A stretch of DNA of 55,458 nt. Source: a bacterium (GTDB taxonomy: Bacteria > Pseudomonadota > Alphaproteobacteria > Caulobacterales > Caulobacteraceae). Numbering within the stretch: position 1 is the first letter of the stretch; each line of letters begins with the position of its first letter. Positions 1-9,614 of this stretch are shown one piece after another. A model generated the notes under the pieces. That model ran no database searches and was not told the DNA's origin. It saw only the letters and a program-made list of their open reading frames with translations. The translations under genes were made by a program, and so were the position numbers. Where the stretch lies: positions 1-55,458 of the forward strand of contig JAVBXP010000051.1 in the NCBI GenBank assembly GCA_030824495.1, in the 5' to 3' direction.

Positions 1-1
1 C

Positions 2-154
2 CCCCAGCGCAAATTCGGCACCCCGCAACTGCAGCCCGCCCTGATCGACGTCGACCTGGTCGCCAGAGCCATCGCCTCAGCCATCGTCGCCGGCTGGGAG
101 CCGCTGTCCCGCGGCAAGACCGTCGCGATTGTCGTGGATGAAACAGGGGGATGA
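2..154 (+). CDS. C-terminal fragment of an unknown protein (truncated by the window edge)
   Basis: An open frame enters from the left edge and ends at TGA 152-154, giving the last 50 residues of a protein whose start lies outside the window. The tail reads ALIDVDLVARAIASAIVAGW, then EPLSRGKTVAIVVDE. A hydrophobic helix followed by a short strand with a W-x-P-x-x-R-G-K stretch is visible, but I cannot assign a family. Codon use is high-GC and coding-like. It is convergent with the TcmP gene, with about 200 bases between the two stops in which I see nothing. No function is proposed. Confidence 0.45.
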   Translation, partial: PQRKFGTPQLQPALIDVDLVARAIASAIVAGWEPLSRGKTVAIVVDETGG

Positions 155-352
155 TGCTGGAGGGGAAGGCGTACGCTAGCGGTCATCTCGGCTGGATTGG
201 GCTCTTAGCGGTCCTCAGGAACGTCAGGTTCTCGCAGCTTGGGTTCGACGCGGCCAACCTGGGAATAGGCCGCGCATCAAGGGCCGACCTTAGCCTGCGC
301 ACGATGTTGGCAGCGCTGTTTCCCCAATTTCACCGGCGGTTCGGCAGCCCGT

Positions 353-1609
353 TCACTTCGGCAATTTGGGGATCGTAGCGAACATCTGGAAGAACGAGCG
401 CTGGTTCTTCAGACGGATGATGTCGCCGACCTCAATGGTGTTGGCGCTGCGCCGGACGCCGCCGTTGGGCGTCGCGATCTCCAAGTCCTCGCTGGCGAGC
501 ATGGCGGAGTGGATGTCGTCCTTGTGTGCGGGCGTTTCGCTGTAGGCGGCCTCGTAGAACTCGCCCACCGGCATGGCGTCTCCGGATTCCGAGACCAATC
601 GGGGGATGTCCTGGAGGAGCTGATCGCGCGCGGTGATCCGGCCAGCATTGTCGAACAGGTAGAGCTTCCCATCCTGATCGGGATTGTAGTGCAGCATGTG
701 GAGGCCTGAGCGCCCGAAGTGCGCCAGTTCACCAGCGCCGTGCAGCACCATGTTGTACTCCTGGCGGGCGCGGTAGTTGTTGGCGAAATGCAGCATCCAG
801 TACCGCCAACCATTCGGGTTCCGGATAGAAAATGGGCTGACATATCGCGCGCAGCTCTTCAGGGCGTCGAACACCAGCCGCTCGGCGGCGCCCAGCCATT
901 CATCCTTGGTCATCACTCCTTCGAGTGCGCTCATACTGGCCGAGGTGATGTTAAACTGGGCGAGCTGGCGCTTCAGCAGCTCGGGGTCGCGTGCGCTGAG
1001 GTAGGTCAGCAGCGTCTCGATGGCGAAGGTGTAAAAGACTTCCGTGGACGGGGCTGACGGCGTCCGCAGAATATCCTGCAGCGTGCCCAAGCTGACGCTC
1101 GCATATCCATACTGGTCGAGGTTGTAGAGGACGTTGCGGAACCGCTCTTCGACAATCAACGCCTTGATGGCAGGATAGGCGGTCTCGAACTCCTCGGAGA
1201 AGTAAGCGATGCGGATGTGAAGCTTGGACGGCTTCGCCTTCAGCGCGGCCTCAAGCGGGTCGCAATAGGACTTCAACATCGCCACCACGTCTTTTTGGGC
1301 GTCGTTGAAAATCAGCAGGGCCTCGACTTCAACCGCCCCCATGCCTTGGATCGCTCGGCGGACATTGATCTCGTCGAGCGATCGCTCCAGCTCTTCGATA
1401 AACAGGATCGGCGAGCCAGCCGTCCCGCAGCTGTAACGTCCGCCACCCGCGAATCCATCAACGATAGCGAGGCGGAATTTGGTTTGTTGAGCGATCTGGC
1501 AGCGGACCGTCAGGTACTGCCGAAAGTACTCGCGAAGGATGGCGTGCTTCCGCCTGCTATGGTCGTCGAGCGTCGCGCCGTTGGTCCAGGAGTAGCCGTC
1601 CGTCTTCAA
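353..1609 (-). CDS. tcmP: Three-Cys-motif partner protein TcmP
   Basis: 418 residues. I recognise the TcmP family: an N-terminal WTNGATLDDHSRRKHAILREY-like opening, then a glycine-rich loop D51-G-F-A-G-G-G-R-Y after a hydrophobic strand. That loop resembles the SAM-binding motif I of Rossmann methyltransferases. The C-terminal third looks like a winged helix. The family is named for its habitual adjacency to Gp37/Gp68-type (DUF5131) three-Cys proteins, and exactly that partner lies 27 bases upstream on the same strand, so co-transcription is expected. The start is TTG at 1609, chosen because GGAG sits six bases before it and the family N-terminus begins there. Its biochemical activity is not established; a nucleic-acid or protein modifying role is inference from the motif and partner. 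It is the last gene of the TIR/DUF5131/TcmP set. Confidence 0.85.
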   Translation of the reverse strand: MKTDGYSWTNGATLDDHSRRKHAILREYFRQYLTVRCQIAQQTKFRLAIVDGFAGGGRYSCGTAGSPILFIEELERSLDEINVRRAIQGMGAVEVEALLIFNDAQKDVVAMLKSYCDPLEAALKAKPSKLHIRIAYFSEEFETAYPAIKALIVEERFRNVLYNLDQYGYASVSLGTLQDILRTPSAPSTEVFYTFAIETLLTYLSARDPELLKRQLAQFNITSASMSALEGVMTKDEWLGAAERLVFDALKSCARYVSPFSIRNPNGWRYWMLHFANNYRARQEYNMVLHGAGELAHFGRSGLHMLHYNPDQDGKLYLFDNAGRITARDQLLQDIPRLVSESGDAMPVGEFYEAAYSETPAHKDDIHSAMLASEDLEIATPNGGVRRSANTIEVGDIIRLKNQRSFFQMFATIPKLPK

Positions 1610-1636
1610 GTCAGACTCCGCTCAAGGCGGCGAAGC

Positions 1637-2413
1637 TTAGGCCTCCAGCGCCGCAGGCATCTCGTTCCAAGTGCGGCCGCGGTACTCACGGCCGTTGGCC
1701 TTCTTTGAACGCTTCTTGTTATCTTTGCCCCAGGTGCCCCACTGTTTGAAGAAGAAAGCGGTGCCGTAGGCCCCGCACTGACCGTAAATTTCGTCGATCC
1801 ACGCCTCGCGGATGGGTCGGGCGTTCAGGCCGCTCTCCCCTCCAACAATCGCCCAATGCACGTCGGTCAGATCAACCTCGCCCACTGGCGCGATGAGCGG
1901 TTCAAAAGAAATAAAGCGGATAGCGGCAGGAGCCCGGCGCAAGTCGTCGATGCGCTCGACGACTTCGGCGCTCTCTACGCTCGTCCCAAGCCAGACGTTC
2001 GGCAGCACGTCGGGAATTGACCGCGCGACAACCTCGGCCATTCGTTCGGGCCGCTTGGTGAGGATCTGATAGTTGTGGTGCGGCGTCTCGCGCATCACCC
2101 GCCAGACATCGACGATGAAATCCTCGCTGACGGCGTCGTGGAACAGATCGCTCATTGAGTTGACGAAGATCTTGCGCGGTTTGCGCCACGCGTAGGGAAT
2201 CGACAATGCGTCGCGATCTTCGCGCACGGTCCCGTTCCAGATCGCACGCTTGCCGCTCTTACGGGTGAGGCCTCGGTATTTCTCAACGCCCATGGCTTCG
2301 AGGCGGCGAGCCATCTGCATAGCGTAACAATTCGTGCAGCCAGCGGTGATGATGGAGCAGCCCGCGACGGGGTTCCACGTCGCATCCGTCCACTCGATCT
2401 GAGTCTCTGCCAT
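1637..2413 (-). CDS. DUF5131 family (phage Gp37/Gp68-like) three-Cys protein
   Basis: 258 residues opening with IEWTDATWNPVAGC, the signature of the Gp37/Gp68 (DUF5131) family. Three cysteines, C19, C26 and C29 (C-x6-C-x2-C-Y-A), form the three-Cys motif that recalls, but does not match, the CX3CX2C cluster motif of radical SAM enzymes. Other family hallmarks are FVNSMSDLFH near residue 90, QILTKRPERM, WLGTSVE and WAIVGGESG, strands of a probable TIM-barrel-like core. The ATG at 2413 has a GGGGAGCGG ribosome site. It sits 142 bases downstream of the TIR gene; a small GC-rich inverted repeat lies in that gap. The family occurs in phages, mobile elements and islands with TcmP. An iron-sulfur or radical chemistry role is inference only. 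Confidence 0.85.
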   Translation of the reverse strand: MAETQIEWTDATWNPVAGCSIITAGCTNCYAMQMARRLEAMGVEKYRGLTRKSGKRAIWNGTVREDRDALSIPYAWRKPRKIFVNSMSDLFHDAVSEDFIVDVWRVMRETPHHNYQILTKRPERMAEVVARSIPDVLPNVWLGTSVESAEVVERIDDLRRAPAAIRFISFEPLIAPVGEVDLTDVHWAIVGGESGLNARPIREAWIDEIYGQCGAYGTAFFFKQWGTWGKDNKKRSKKANGREYRGRTWNEMPAALEA

Positions 2414-2555
2414 CGCTTCCGCTCCCCAGGCACCGCCCCAACTAGGACGCTTGGCGACTTCGGAGCATCCGACTGAAGCAAGAAGATTCGCTTAACCATG
2501 CTCGCTTTGGGGTGGCGGCCTCGACCACCCGTTGAAGCGCGAACACCTCTCCAGA

Positions 2556-3668
2556 CTATGCGGTGATGCGGAGTCGGCGCAGCAGTTTGGCGAGAACTTC
2601 TTCGTATTCCTCCGGCTTCGAAAAGTCGGCGTAAAGCTTGCCGCGCAGGAATTCCGGAAGCTCGCAGGGCTCGTAGAGGAGGGGCAGGACGACAACCTGG
2701 CCGCTAGCGATCTCCCGGTTCATGGCCACGTCGAGTTCCTTCTTCACCCAAGGGGCGTCGATCGATTTGGTGGACAGCACGACGGCGATATAGCGACTGA
2801 GCTTCATTCCCTCGTCTATCTTGGCGATCAGCGAGTCGCCGATCTCGATCTCGGCCTCGTCCAGCCAAACTCGCGGCACGCCATGCGCGAGCAAGTCGTC
2901 ACGCAGGCGGCGCACGAACGGCTTGTCGACGCCAGTGTGGCTCAAGAAAATGCCGTGATACTTTTCCTGCGCCGGGTCGGCTTTCTCCAACGCTAGGCTT
3001 TCGCGCACCAGTTGGTTCGCGGCGTCCTGCGACGTCGGCGGCGTCAACAGCCACCCGACCGTCGTCCCACGGGTAACCCGTCCGCCGAGACTGTAACCTT
3101 CAGGCGTAGAGGCGATAGAGGCGTAACCCTCGTCGGGCGCCGACAGGCATAGCGTCCAACCCGTTTGCGATAGCACGTCAAAGTACCGGACGAACGGGCT
3201 GTCCTGATCGACCTGGCCCATCCGGCGGCCCTTCTTGACCAGGAGGTCGGAGCGCTTGACCAAGGCCGCGATCTTTGGCGCGGCATAGCCCAGGTGCGTT
3301 TCGCGATAGCCGTAGAAGTTGACCCGTTTGGGCTCTGACAAACACCACACGACGGTGGCGCCCGCCCCAAGCGCGGCGTCCATCTCGTTCTGACGGTCGG
3401 CCTGGTCGAAGGCGCTGTCGATGTCGTAGCGGTCGTTTTGGCCCTTAAGCTTCGCCAGCTCATATGGTTCGTCGGAGAACTCGCCCGCTGCGCCGAAGAG
3501 GAAGTGGCCGTAGCTTTGCGGATTGATGATGATGGTGTCGTATTCGTAAAGTGGGAAAGCGGCGCGGGCCTGATCGACGGCGGGCTGGCAGAGCCCAAGA
3601 TTCTCGATCTCGACCCCCTCGATTGCCTCGCCGGTGTAGGTGATGCCGACGGTCAGAACACGTTTCAT
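2556..3668 (-). CDS. TIR-domain effector with an unrecognised N-terminal sensor-like domain
   Basis: 370 residues from ATG 3668; the frame is open for 78 more codons upstream, but MKRVLTVGITYTGEAIEG is the natural start (no strong ribosome site precedes it). Residues 237-370 form a TIR domain: IFLSHTG in the first strand, LDEAEIEIGDSL as the BB-loop region, YIAVVLS, then W-V-K-K-E311-L, placing a glutamate where TIR NADases carry their catalytic one. Residues 1-236 match nothing I know; they alternate strands and helices (DTIIINPQSYGHFLFG, TVVWCLSEPKRVNFYGYRETH) and could be a ligand or nucleotide sensor. There is no signal peptide or membrane segment. It is first in a same-strand set with DUF5131 and TcmP. 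Bacterial TIR proteins with unique sensor domains often act in abortive anti-phage defence by NAD+ depletion; that role here is inferred. Confidence 0.88.
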   Translation of the reverse strand: MKRVLTVGITYTGEAIEGVEIENLGLCQPAVDQARAAFPLYEYDTIIINPQSYGHFLFGAAGEFSDEPYELAKLKGQNDRYDIDSAFDQADRQNEMDAALGAGATVVWCLSEPKRVNFYGYRETHLGYAAPKIAALVKRSDLLVKKGRRMGQVDQDSPFVRYFDVLSQTGWTLCLSAPDEGYASIASTPEGYSLGGRVTRGTTVGWLLTPPTSQDAANQLVRESLALEKADPAQEKYHGIFLSHTGVDKPFVRRLRDDLLAHGVPRVWLDEAEIEIGDSLIAKIDEGMKLSRYIAVVLSTKSIDAPWVKKELDVAMNREIASGQVVVLPLLYEPCELPEFLRGKLYADFSKPEEYEEVLAKLLRRLRITA

Positions 3669-4194
3669 CAGGCCGCTATCCAATTGTTCAGGCGCACCGC
3701 CCCCGAAACCTTCGCCGCGCGTCTGACGATAGAACGATACATGGCCCGAGACACGGCAGCCCGCCACCGATAGCTTCACCGCGCCCATAACGATGAGATG
3801 CCGTCGGGCGATGAGACAGACAACAACGCCCTTTAAGTTCGACCTCGGCGGTATCCTTGGTCGCGCACACCGGTTCGCGGTCGGGAGCACCGGCCGCCGC
3901 ACCGAGGACGGTGCGGCGCTTAGAATAGAATGCGAGTCGCGGGGGAACGTCCTGACGGTCGTGGCTTCAAAGCTGGATAGATCTCCTCAGCGCCTCTTCG
4001 CGGTGATGCCGAGCAAGGTCGTATTGTCCGCGTCATCGTGGAAATTCTAAAGCAACGCTCACTGCCCGAAGTTGGCGACCGCCGACCCCAACGATGCAGG
4101 CGAGGAGGCCTGCCCCGAGCGAAATCCGCTTTCGGATCAGAAGCCTAGGTCTCCCAATGGCGCAAAGCAGCCTCTACGTCCCACTTCCCCCACA
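3669..4194. other. Gene-free stretch upstream of the TIR gene
   Basis: About 530 bases between the TIR start and the terminator of the PEP-CTERM gene. Short open frames on both strands lack ribosome sites and recognisable protein motifs, so I call no gene. The stretch holds one strong perfect hairpin at 3895-3918, listed separately, and presumably the promoter of the TIR operon. Several AT-richer patches (near 3826-3840, 3920-3930 and 4040-4055) stand out from the GC-rich background, but no convincing -35/-10 pair is visible. It could be decayed accessory DNA at the edge of the island; no tRNA or direct-repeat attachment site is seen. Confidence 0.5.
3895..3918. other. Perfect 10-bp hairpin with AGGA/TCCT tetraloop
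   Basis: CGCCGCACCG (3895-3904), loop AGGA, then the exact reverse complement CGGTGCGGCG (3909-3918). There is no T-tract on either side, so it is not a canonical intrinsic terminator. It lies about 225 bases upstream of the TIR start and could be an attenuator, a protein-binding site, or the stem of a small RNA in the leader of the TIR operon. Confidence 0.45.
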
Positions 4195-4228
4195 GAAAAC
4201 GCCGCCGGCCCTTTCGGACCGGCGGCGC
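4195..4228 (-). terminator. Intrinsic terminator of the PEP-CTERM gene
   Basis: Read on the minus strand, a stem of nine GC-rich pairs (CGCCGCCGG with CCGGCGGCG), one mismatch and two further pairs closes a GAAA loop at 4200-4227. It is followed directly by GTTTTCTG, a short U-tract. It lies about 30 bases after the PEP-CTERM stop codon, as expected for its terminator, and insulates it from the TIR operon downstream. Confidence 0.75.
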
Positions 4229-4255
4229 GGGTACTCTATTCAGAACTAGGTCGTC

Positions 4256-4903
4256 TTAGGCGAAGGCGGCGGCCGTCTTGCGACGGCTGTTGCGCACGGC
4301 CGAGCCGGCGAGGCCGAAGCCCATGATCATCATCGCCCAGGTGGCCGGTTCCGGCACAGCCGAGACGGTGGCGATGTTGTCGAACTCGAACGAGTTCTGG
4401 CTCGAGGCGAACACCACCGAGGTCACGGTCTTGTCGCCGAAGGTGTAGGTCATCCGACGGCCGATCGACTGGTCGCCGCCGAAGGCGCCGCCGGCCAGTT
4501 GGGTGCCGCTCAGCAGCTCGGAGGTGTTGTCCGAGAAGTTGAAGCGGATCGAGTTGTAGGCGTCCGGCGAGCCCATATAGACGCTGAGCAGCTTGATGGC
4601 CGGGGTGGTCAGGGTCAGCGAACCGCCGCCGAGCACGGCGACATAGTTGCTCAGATCGCCGGGGGGCGGAGCCGAAATGCCCGACATCAGGCCATCAGCG
4701 CCGTTGTAGATGTTGACCGCGCCGCTGGTGGCGGTGCTGTAGCCGGCGGCTTGCAGGCCGTCGAAGTCCCAGACCATCACTTGGCCCGCGGGCAGGGACA
4801 GGTTGTCGGACGTGTAAGAAACGTTGACGGCGGCGTTGGCCGAACCGGCGATGGCCGAGGCGGCCAGGGCGGCGAGAGCGGCCGCTTTAAGCGAGATCTT
4901 CAT
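4256..4903 (-). CDS. PEP-CTERM sorting-domain secreted protein
   Basis: 215 residues from ATG 4903, which has GGAGGGG six bases upstream; the frame extends further but without a ribosome site. Residues 1-25 are a signal peptide (MKISLKAAALAALAASAIAG, cleavage after SANA). The body (about 26-180) is a Gly/Ser/Thr-rich beta-sandwich-like region containing WDFDGL and FEFDNIATV. At the C-terminus P184-E-P-A-T-W-A-M-M begins a PEP-CTERM tail: a hydrophobic helix MIMGFGLAGSAV followed by the basic cluster RNSRRK. Such tails are handled by exosortase-type sorting systems in exopolysaccharide-producing Gram-negatives; no exosortase gene is in this window. It is probably cell-surface or exopolymer associated. 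It is transcribed alone, with its own terminator. Confidence 0.9.
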   Translation of the reverse strand: MKISLKAAALAALAASAIAGSANAAVNVSYTSDNLSLPAGQVMVWDFDGLQAAGYSTATSGAVNIYNGADGLMSGISAPPPGDLSNYVAVLGGGSLTLTTPAIKLLSVYMGSPDAYNSIRFNFSDNTSELLSGTQLAGGAFGGDQSIGRRMTYTFGDKTVTSVVFASSQNSFEFDNIATVSAVPEPATWAMMIMGFGLAGSAVRNSRRKTAAAFA

Positions 4904-4957
4904 AGAGATACCCCTCCAATGCCACCGCGCTCGACACGTTTTGCGACGGGCGCGGCG

Positions 4958-4980
4958 GATCAAGACGGGACAGTCCCGCC
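4958..4980 (-). terminator. Possible weak terminator after metH C-terminal gene
   Basis: Two bases after the stop codon of the metH C-terminal gene (minus strand) lies GGCGGGA, loop CTG, TCCCGTC, a seven-pair stem including one G-T pair, followed by TTGATC. The T-run is poor, so termination may be partial or factor-dependent; the PEP-CTERM gene begins 55 bases further on. Confidence 0.4.
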
Positions 4981-4981
4981 T

Positions 4982-7648
<2,667 letters not shown>

Positions 7649-7701
7649 GAAGTCCTGGTCGTTCTGAAGGTCGTCGTGGAAGTGGTCGTCGAAAGGCCGG
7701 C

Positions 7702-8763
7702 TCAGGCCAGCTCGAACGGTTCCAGTCCGGCGAGCCGCATGGCGACCGGCCGCTCCGGAATCGCGCGGGGCTTAACACCCTTCACGGCGTCGGCAACGTG
7801 GCGAATGTGATCCGGCGTCGTGCCGCAGCAACCGCCCAGGATGTTGACGATGCCGTCCTTGGCCCACTCATGCAGCTGGTGGCCGGTTTCGTGCGGCTGC
7901 TCGTCATATTCGCCCATGGCGTTGGGCAGCCCGGCGTTCGGATAGGCCGAGACCAGGGTGTCGGCGACGCGCGATAGATCGGCGATGTGCGGCCGCATCA
8001 GGTCTGCGCCGAGCGCGCAGTTCAGACCGATGGCGAACGGCTTGGCGTGCTTCACCGAATTCCAGAACGCCTCGACGGTCTGCCCCGAAAGCGTTCGCCC
8101 CGAGCGGTCGGTGATCGTGCCGGAGATCCAGATCGGCAGCGGCTCATAGCCTTCATCCTCCATGTCGAGGATCGCCTTGATCGCGGCCTTGCAATTCAGC
8201 GTGTCGGTGATGGTCTCGATCAAATACATGTCCACCCCGCCGTCATGCAGCGCGATCATCTGCTCGCGATAGGCCTGATAGACTTCCTCGAACGTCACCA
8301 GCCGCGCGCCGGGATCGTTCACGTCCGACGACATCGACAGCATCTTGTTGAGCGGCCCGATCGAGCCGGCGACGAAGCGCGGCTTGTGCGGCTCATTGGC
8401 GGTCCAGGTGTCGGCCGAGGCGCGGGCCAACTTCGCGCCTTCGAAGTTGATGTCGTAGACGGCGTCGCCGCACTCGTAGTCGGCCTGGGCGATGGTCGTC
8501 GCCGAGAAGGTGTTGGTCTCGGAGATGTCGGCGCCGGCTGCGAAATACTGGTCGTGCAGATCGGAGATGATGTCAGGCCGGGTGATGCAGAGCAGATCGT
8601 TGTTGCCCTTCAGCTCCAGCTTGTGATCGGCGAACCGGTCGCCACGATAGTCGGCTTCCACCAGGCCGCGCTTCTGGATCATCACGCCCCAGGAGCCGTC
8701 GAGGATGAGCACGCGCTCCTTGGAGATCGCCTTCAGGGCGGAGATGCGTTCCTGGCGGGTCAT
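7702..8763 (-). CDS. metH: Methionine synthase N-terminal part: homocysteine S-methyltransferase module
   Basis: 353 residues, a complete homocysteine methyltransferase barrel and nothing else. Zinc ligands are C249 (GLNCALG) and C312-C313 (GGCCGTTP), spaced like C247/C310/C311 of E. coli MetH. Other motifs are [11 protein letters not shown] at the N-terminus and ETNTFSA. The chain ends at FELA after a short linker, so this is one half of a naturally split MetH rather than a truncated gene: both halves have intact motifs and their own starts. ATG 8763 overlaps the stop of the metallo-beta-lactamase gene by ATGA, implying translational coupling. An alternative stand-alone role (MmuM/BhmT-like) is less likely given the adjacent C-terminal half. 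Confidence 0.93.
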   Translation of the reverse strand: MTRQERISALKAISKERVLILDGSWGVMIQKRGLVEADYRGDRFADHKLELKGNNDLLCITRPDIISDLHDQYFAAGADISETNTFSATTIAQADYECGDAVYDINFEGAKLARASADTWTANEPHKPRFVAGSIGPLNKMLSMSSDVNDPGARLVTFEEVYQAYREQMIALHDGGVDMYLIETITDTLNCKAAIKAILDMEDEGYEPLPIWISGTITDRSGRTLSGQTVEAFWNSVKHAKPFAIGLNCALGADLMRPHIADLSRVADTLVSAYPNAGLPNAMGEYDEQPHETGHQLHEWAKDGIVNILGGCCGTTPDHIRHVADAVKGVKPRAIPERPVAMRLAGLEPFELA

Positions 8764-9614
8764 TTCGCGGCGTCCTGCTGCTTGGCCGATTCCTCGCGGA
8801 AGGCCTTCTCGCTGGCGGCTACGGTCTTCTGCAGCAGCCCTGGGTCGATAAAGGGATTGGGACCGCCGGCGGCAAGGGCGGCCCGCTTTTCCGTCATGCC
8901 GAATTGCTCGGCGTGCGGGGCGAGAAAGACGTCGGCCTTCATGGTCTTTAGCTTGGCGAAGCTCTTCTCGTAGTCGGCGACGATGCCTGGATACTGCGGT
9001 CCCTTGGTTTTCGAAACCAGCCGGTTGGCCGCCACCGAGGTGCTGCAATATATCATCGCTTGGCGGCTTACTCCGTCGATCATCACCGGGAACGTCCAGG
9101 TGGTGCAGCCCGCCGAGTGCCCGGGGGTCAGATGAGCGGTGAGCGCTATGCCGCCCATGCTCAGCCTCTCACCGTCCTCCAGCGCGCGATCAACCTTCAC
9201 CGGCGCGAAGTCGAAGGCCTTCACCTCTTCCGAGCCCGGGTATTTCCCGGTCTCCAGAGCGATCTTGTCGCCGGCGCTGGCCGCCAGCTTGGCGCCGGTG
9301 TCGCGCTTCAGCTCGGCCAGGCCGCCGGCATGGTCGAAGTGAGCGTGGGTGTTCAGCAAAACCTTCACCTCGGACGGCGCGAAGCCGAGCTTGGTTATGC
9401 TGGCCTCGATATCCTTGGCGCTGCCGGGCATGGCGCCGTCGATAAGGATGTGACCCTGCGGTGTGGTGATCAGATAGGCCCCGATCCCAGCTGTCCCGAC
9501 GTAGTAAAGATTGCCGGCGATCTTGAACGGCTCGGTCGGGGTCGTCCAAGCCGCCGGGCTCTGGGCCTGGGCAGGCATGGCGACAAGCGCGGCTAGTACG
9601 GCAAGGCGCTTCAC
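8760..9614 (-). CDS. Subclass B3-type metallo-beta-lactamase fold hydrolase
   Basis: 284 residues starting at GTG 9614, which overlaps the metF stop (GTGA). Residues 1-18 (VKRLAVLAALVAMPAQAQ) are a Sec signal peptide, so the enzyme is periplasmic. The zinc site is complete: H90-A-H92-F-D94-H95, H166 in TPGHSAGCTTWTF and H234 in LAPHAEQF. The SAG after H166 and the H-x-H-x-D-H pattern are those of subclass B3 enzymes such as the Caulobacter CAU-1 and BJP-1 types. Expected activity is hydrolysis of beta-lactams, possibly also lactones or another native ester or amide. Its position inside a methionine operon, coupled at both ends, is unusual for a resistance gene and suggests an old chromosomal enzyme. 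Confidence 0.88.
   Translation of the reverse strand: MKRLAVLAALVAMPAQAQSPAAWTTPTEPFKIAGNLYYVGTAGIGAYLITTPQGHILIDGAMPGSAKDIEASITKLGFAPSEVKVLLNTHAHFDHAGGLAELKRDTGAKLAASAGDKIALETGKYPGSEEVKAFDFAPVKVDRALEDGERLSMGGIALTAHLTPGHSAGCTTWTFPVMIDGVSRQAMIYCSTSVAANRLVSKTKGPQYPGIVADYEKSFAKLKTMKADVFLAPHAEQFGMTEKRAALAAGGPNPFIDPGLLQKTVAASEKAFREESAKQQDAAK

Noticed and set aside
1637..2413. DUF5131 gene as a radical SAM enzyme
   Set aside because: The cysteine spacing is x6/x2, not the canonical x3/x2; similarity is noted but the enzyme class is not assigned.
353..3668. Classical restriction-modification system
   Set aside because: No helicase, nuclease or specificity subunit motifs; TcmP is not a standard DNA methyltransferase with a DPPY/NPPY or PC motif in the expected place.
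3669..3902. 78-residue N-terminal extension of the TIR protein
   Set aside because: Cys/Arg-rich composition unlike the rest of the protein; the protein-like sequence starts at MKRVLTVG (3668).
1..4255. Mobile-element boundaries (tRNA attachment site, direct repeats, integrase or transposase) around the TIR patch
   Set aside because: No integrase, transposase, tRNA end or matching direct repeats are visible; the left boundary may lie outside the window.
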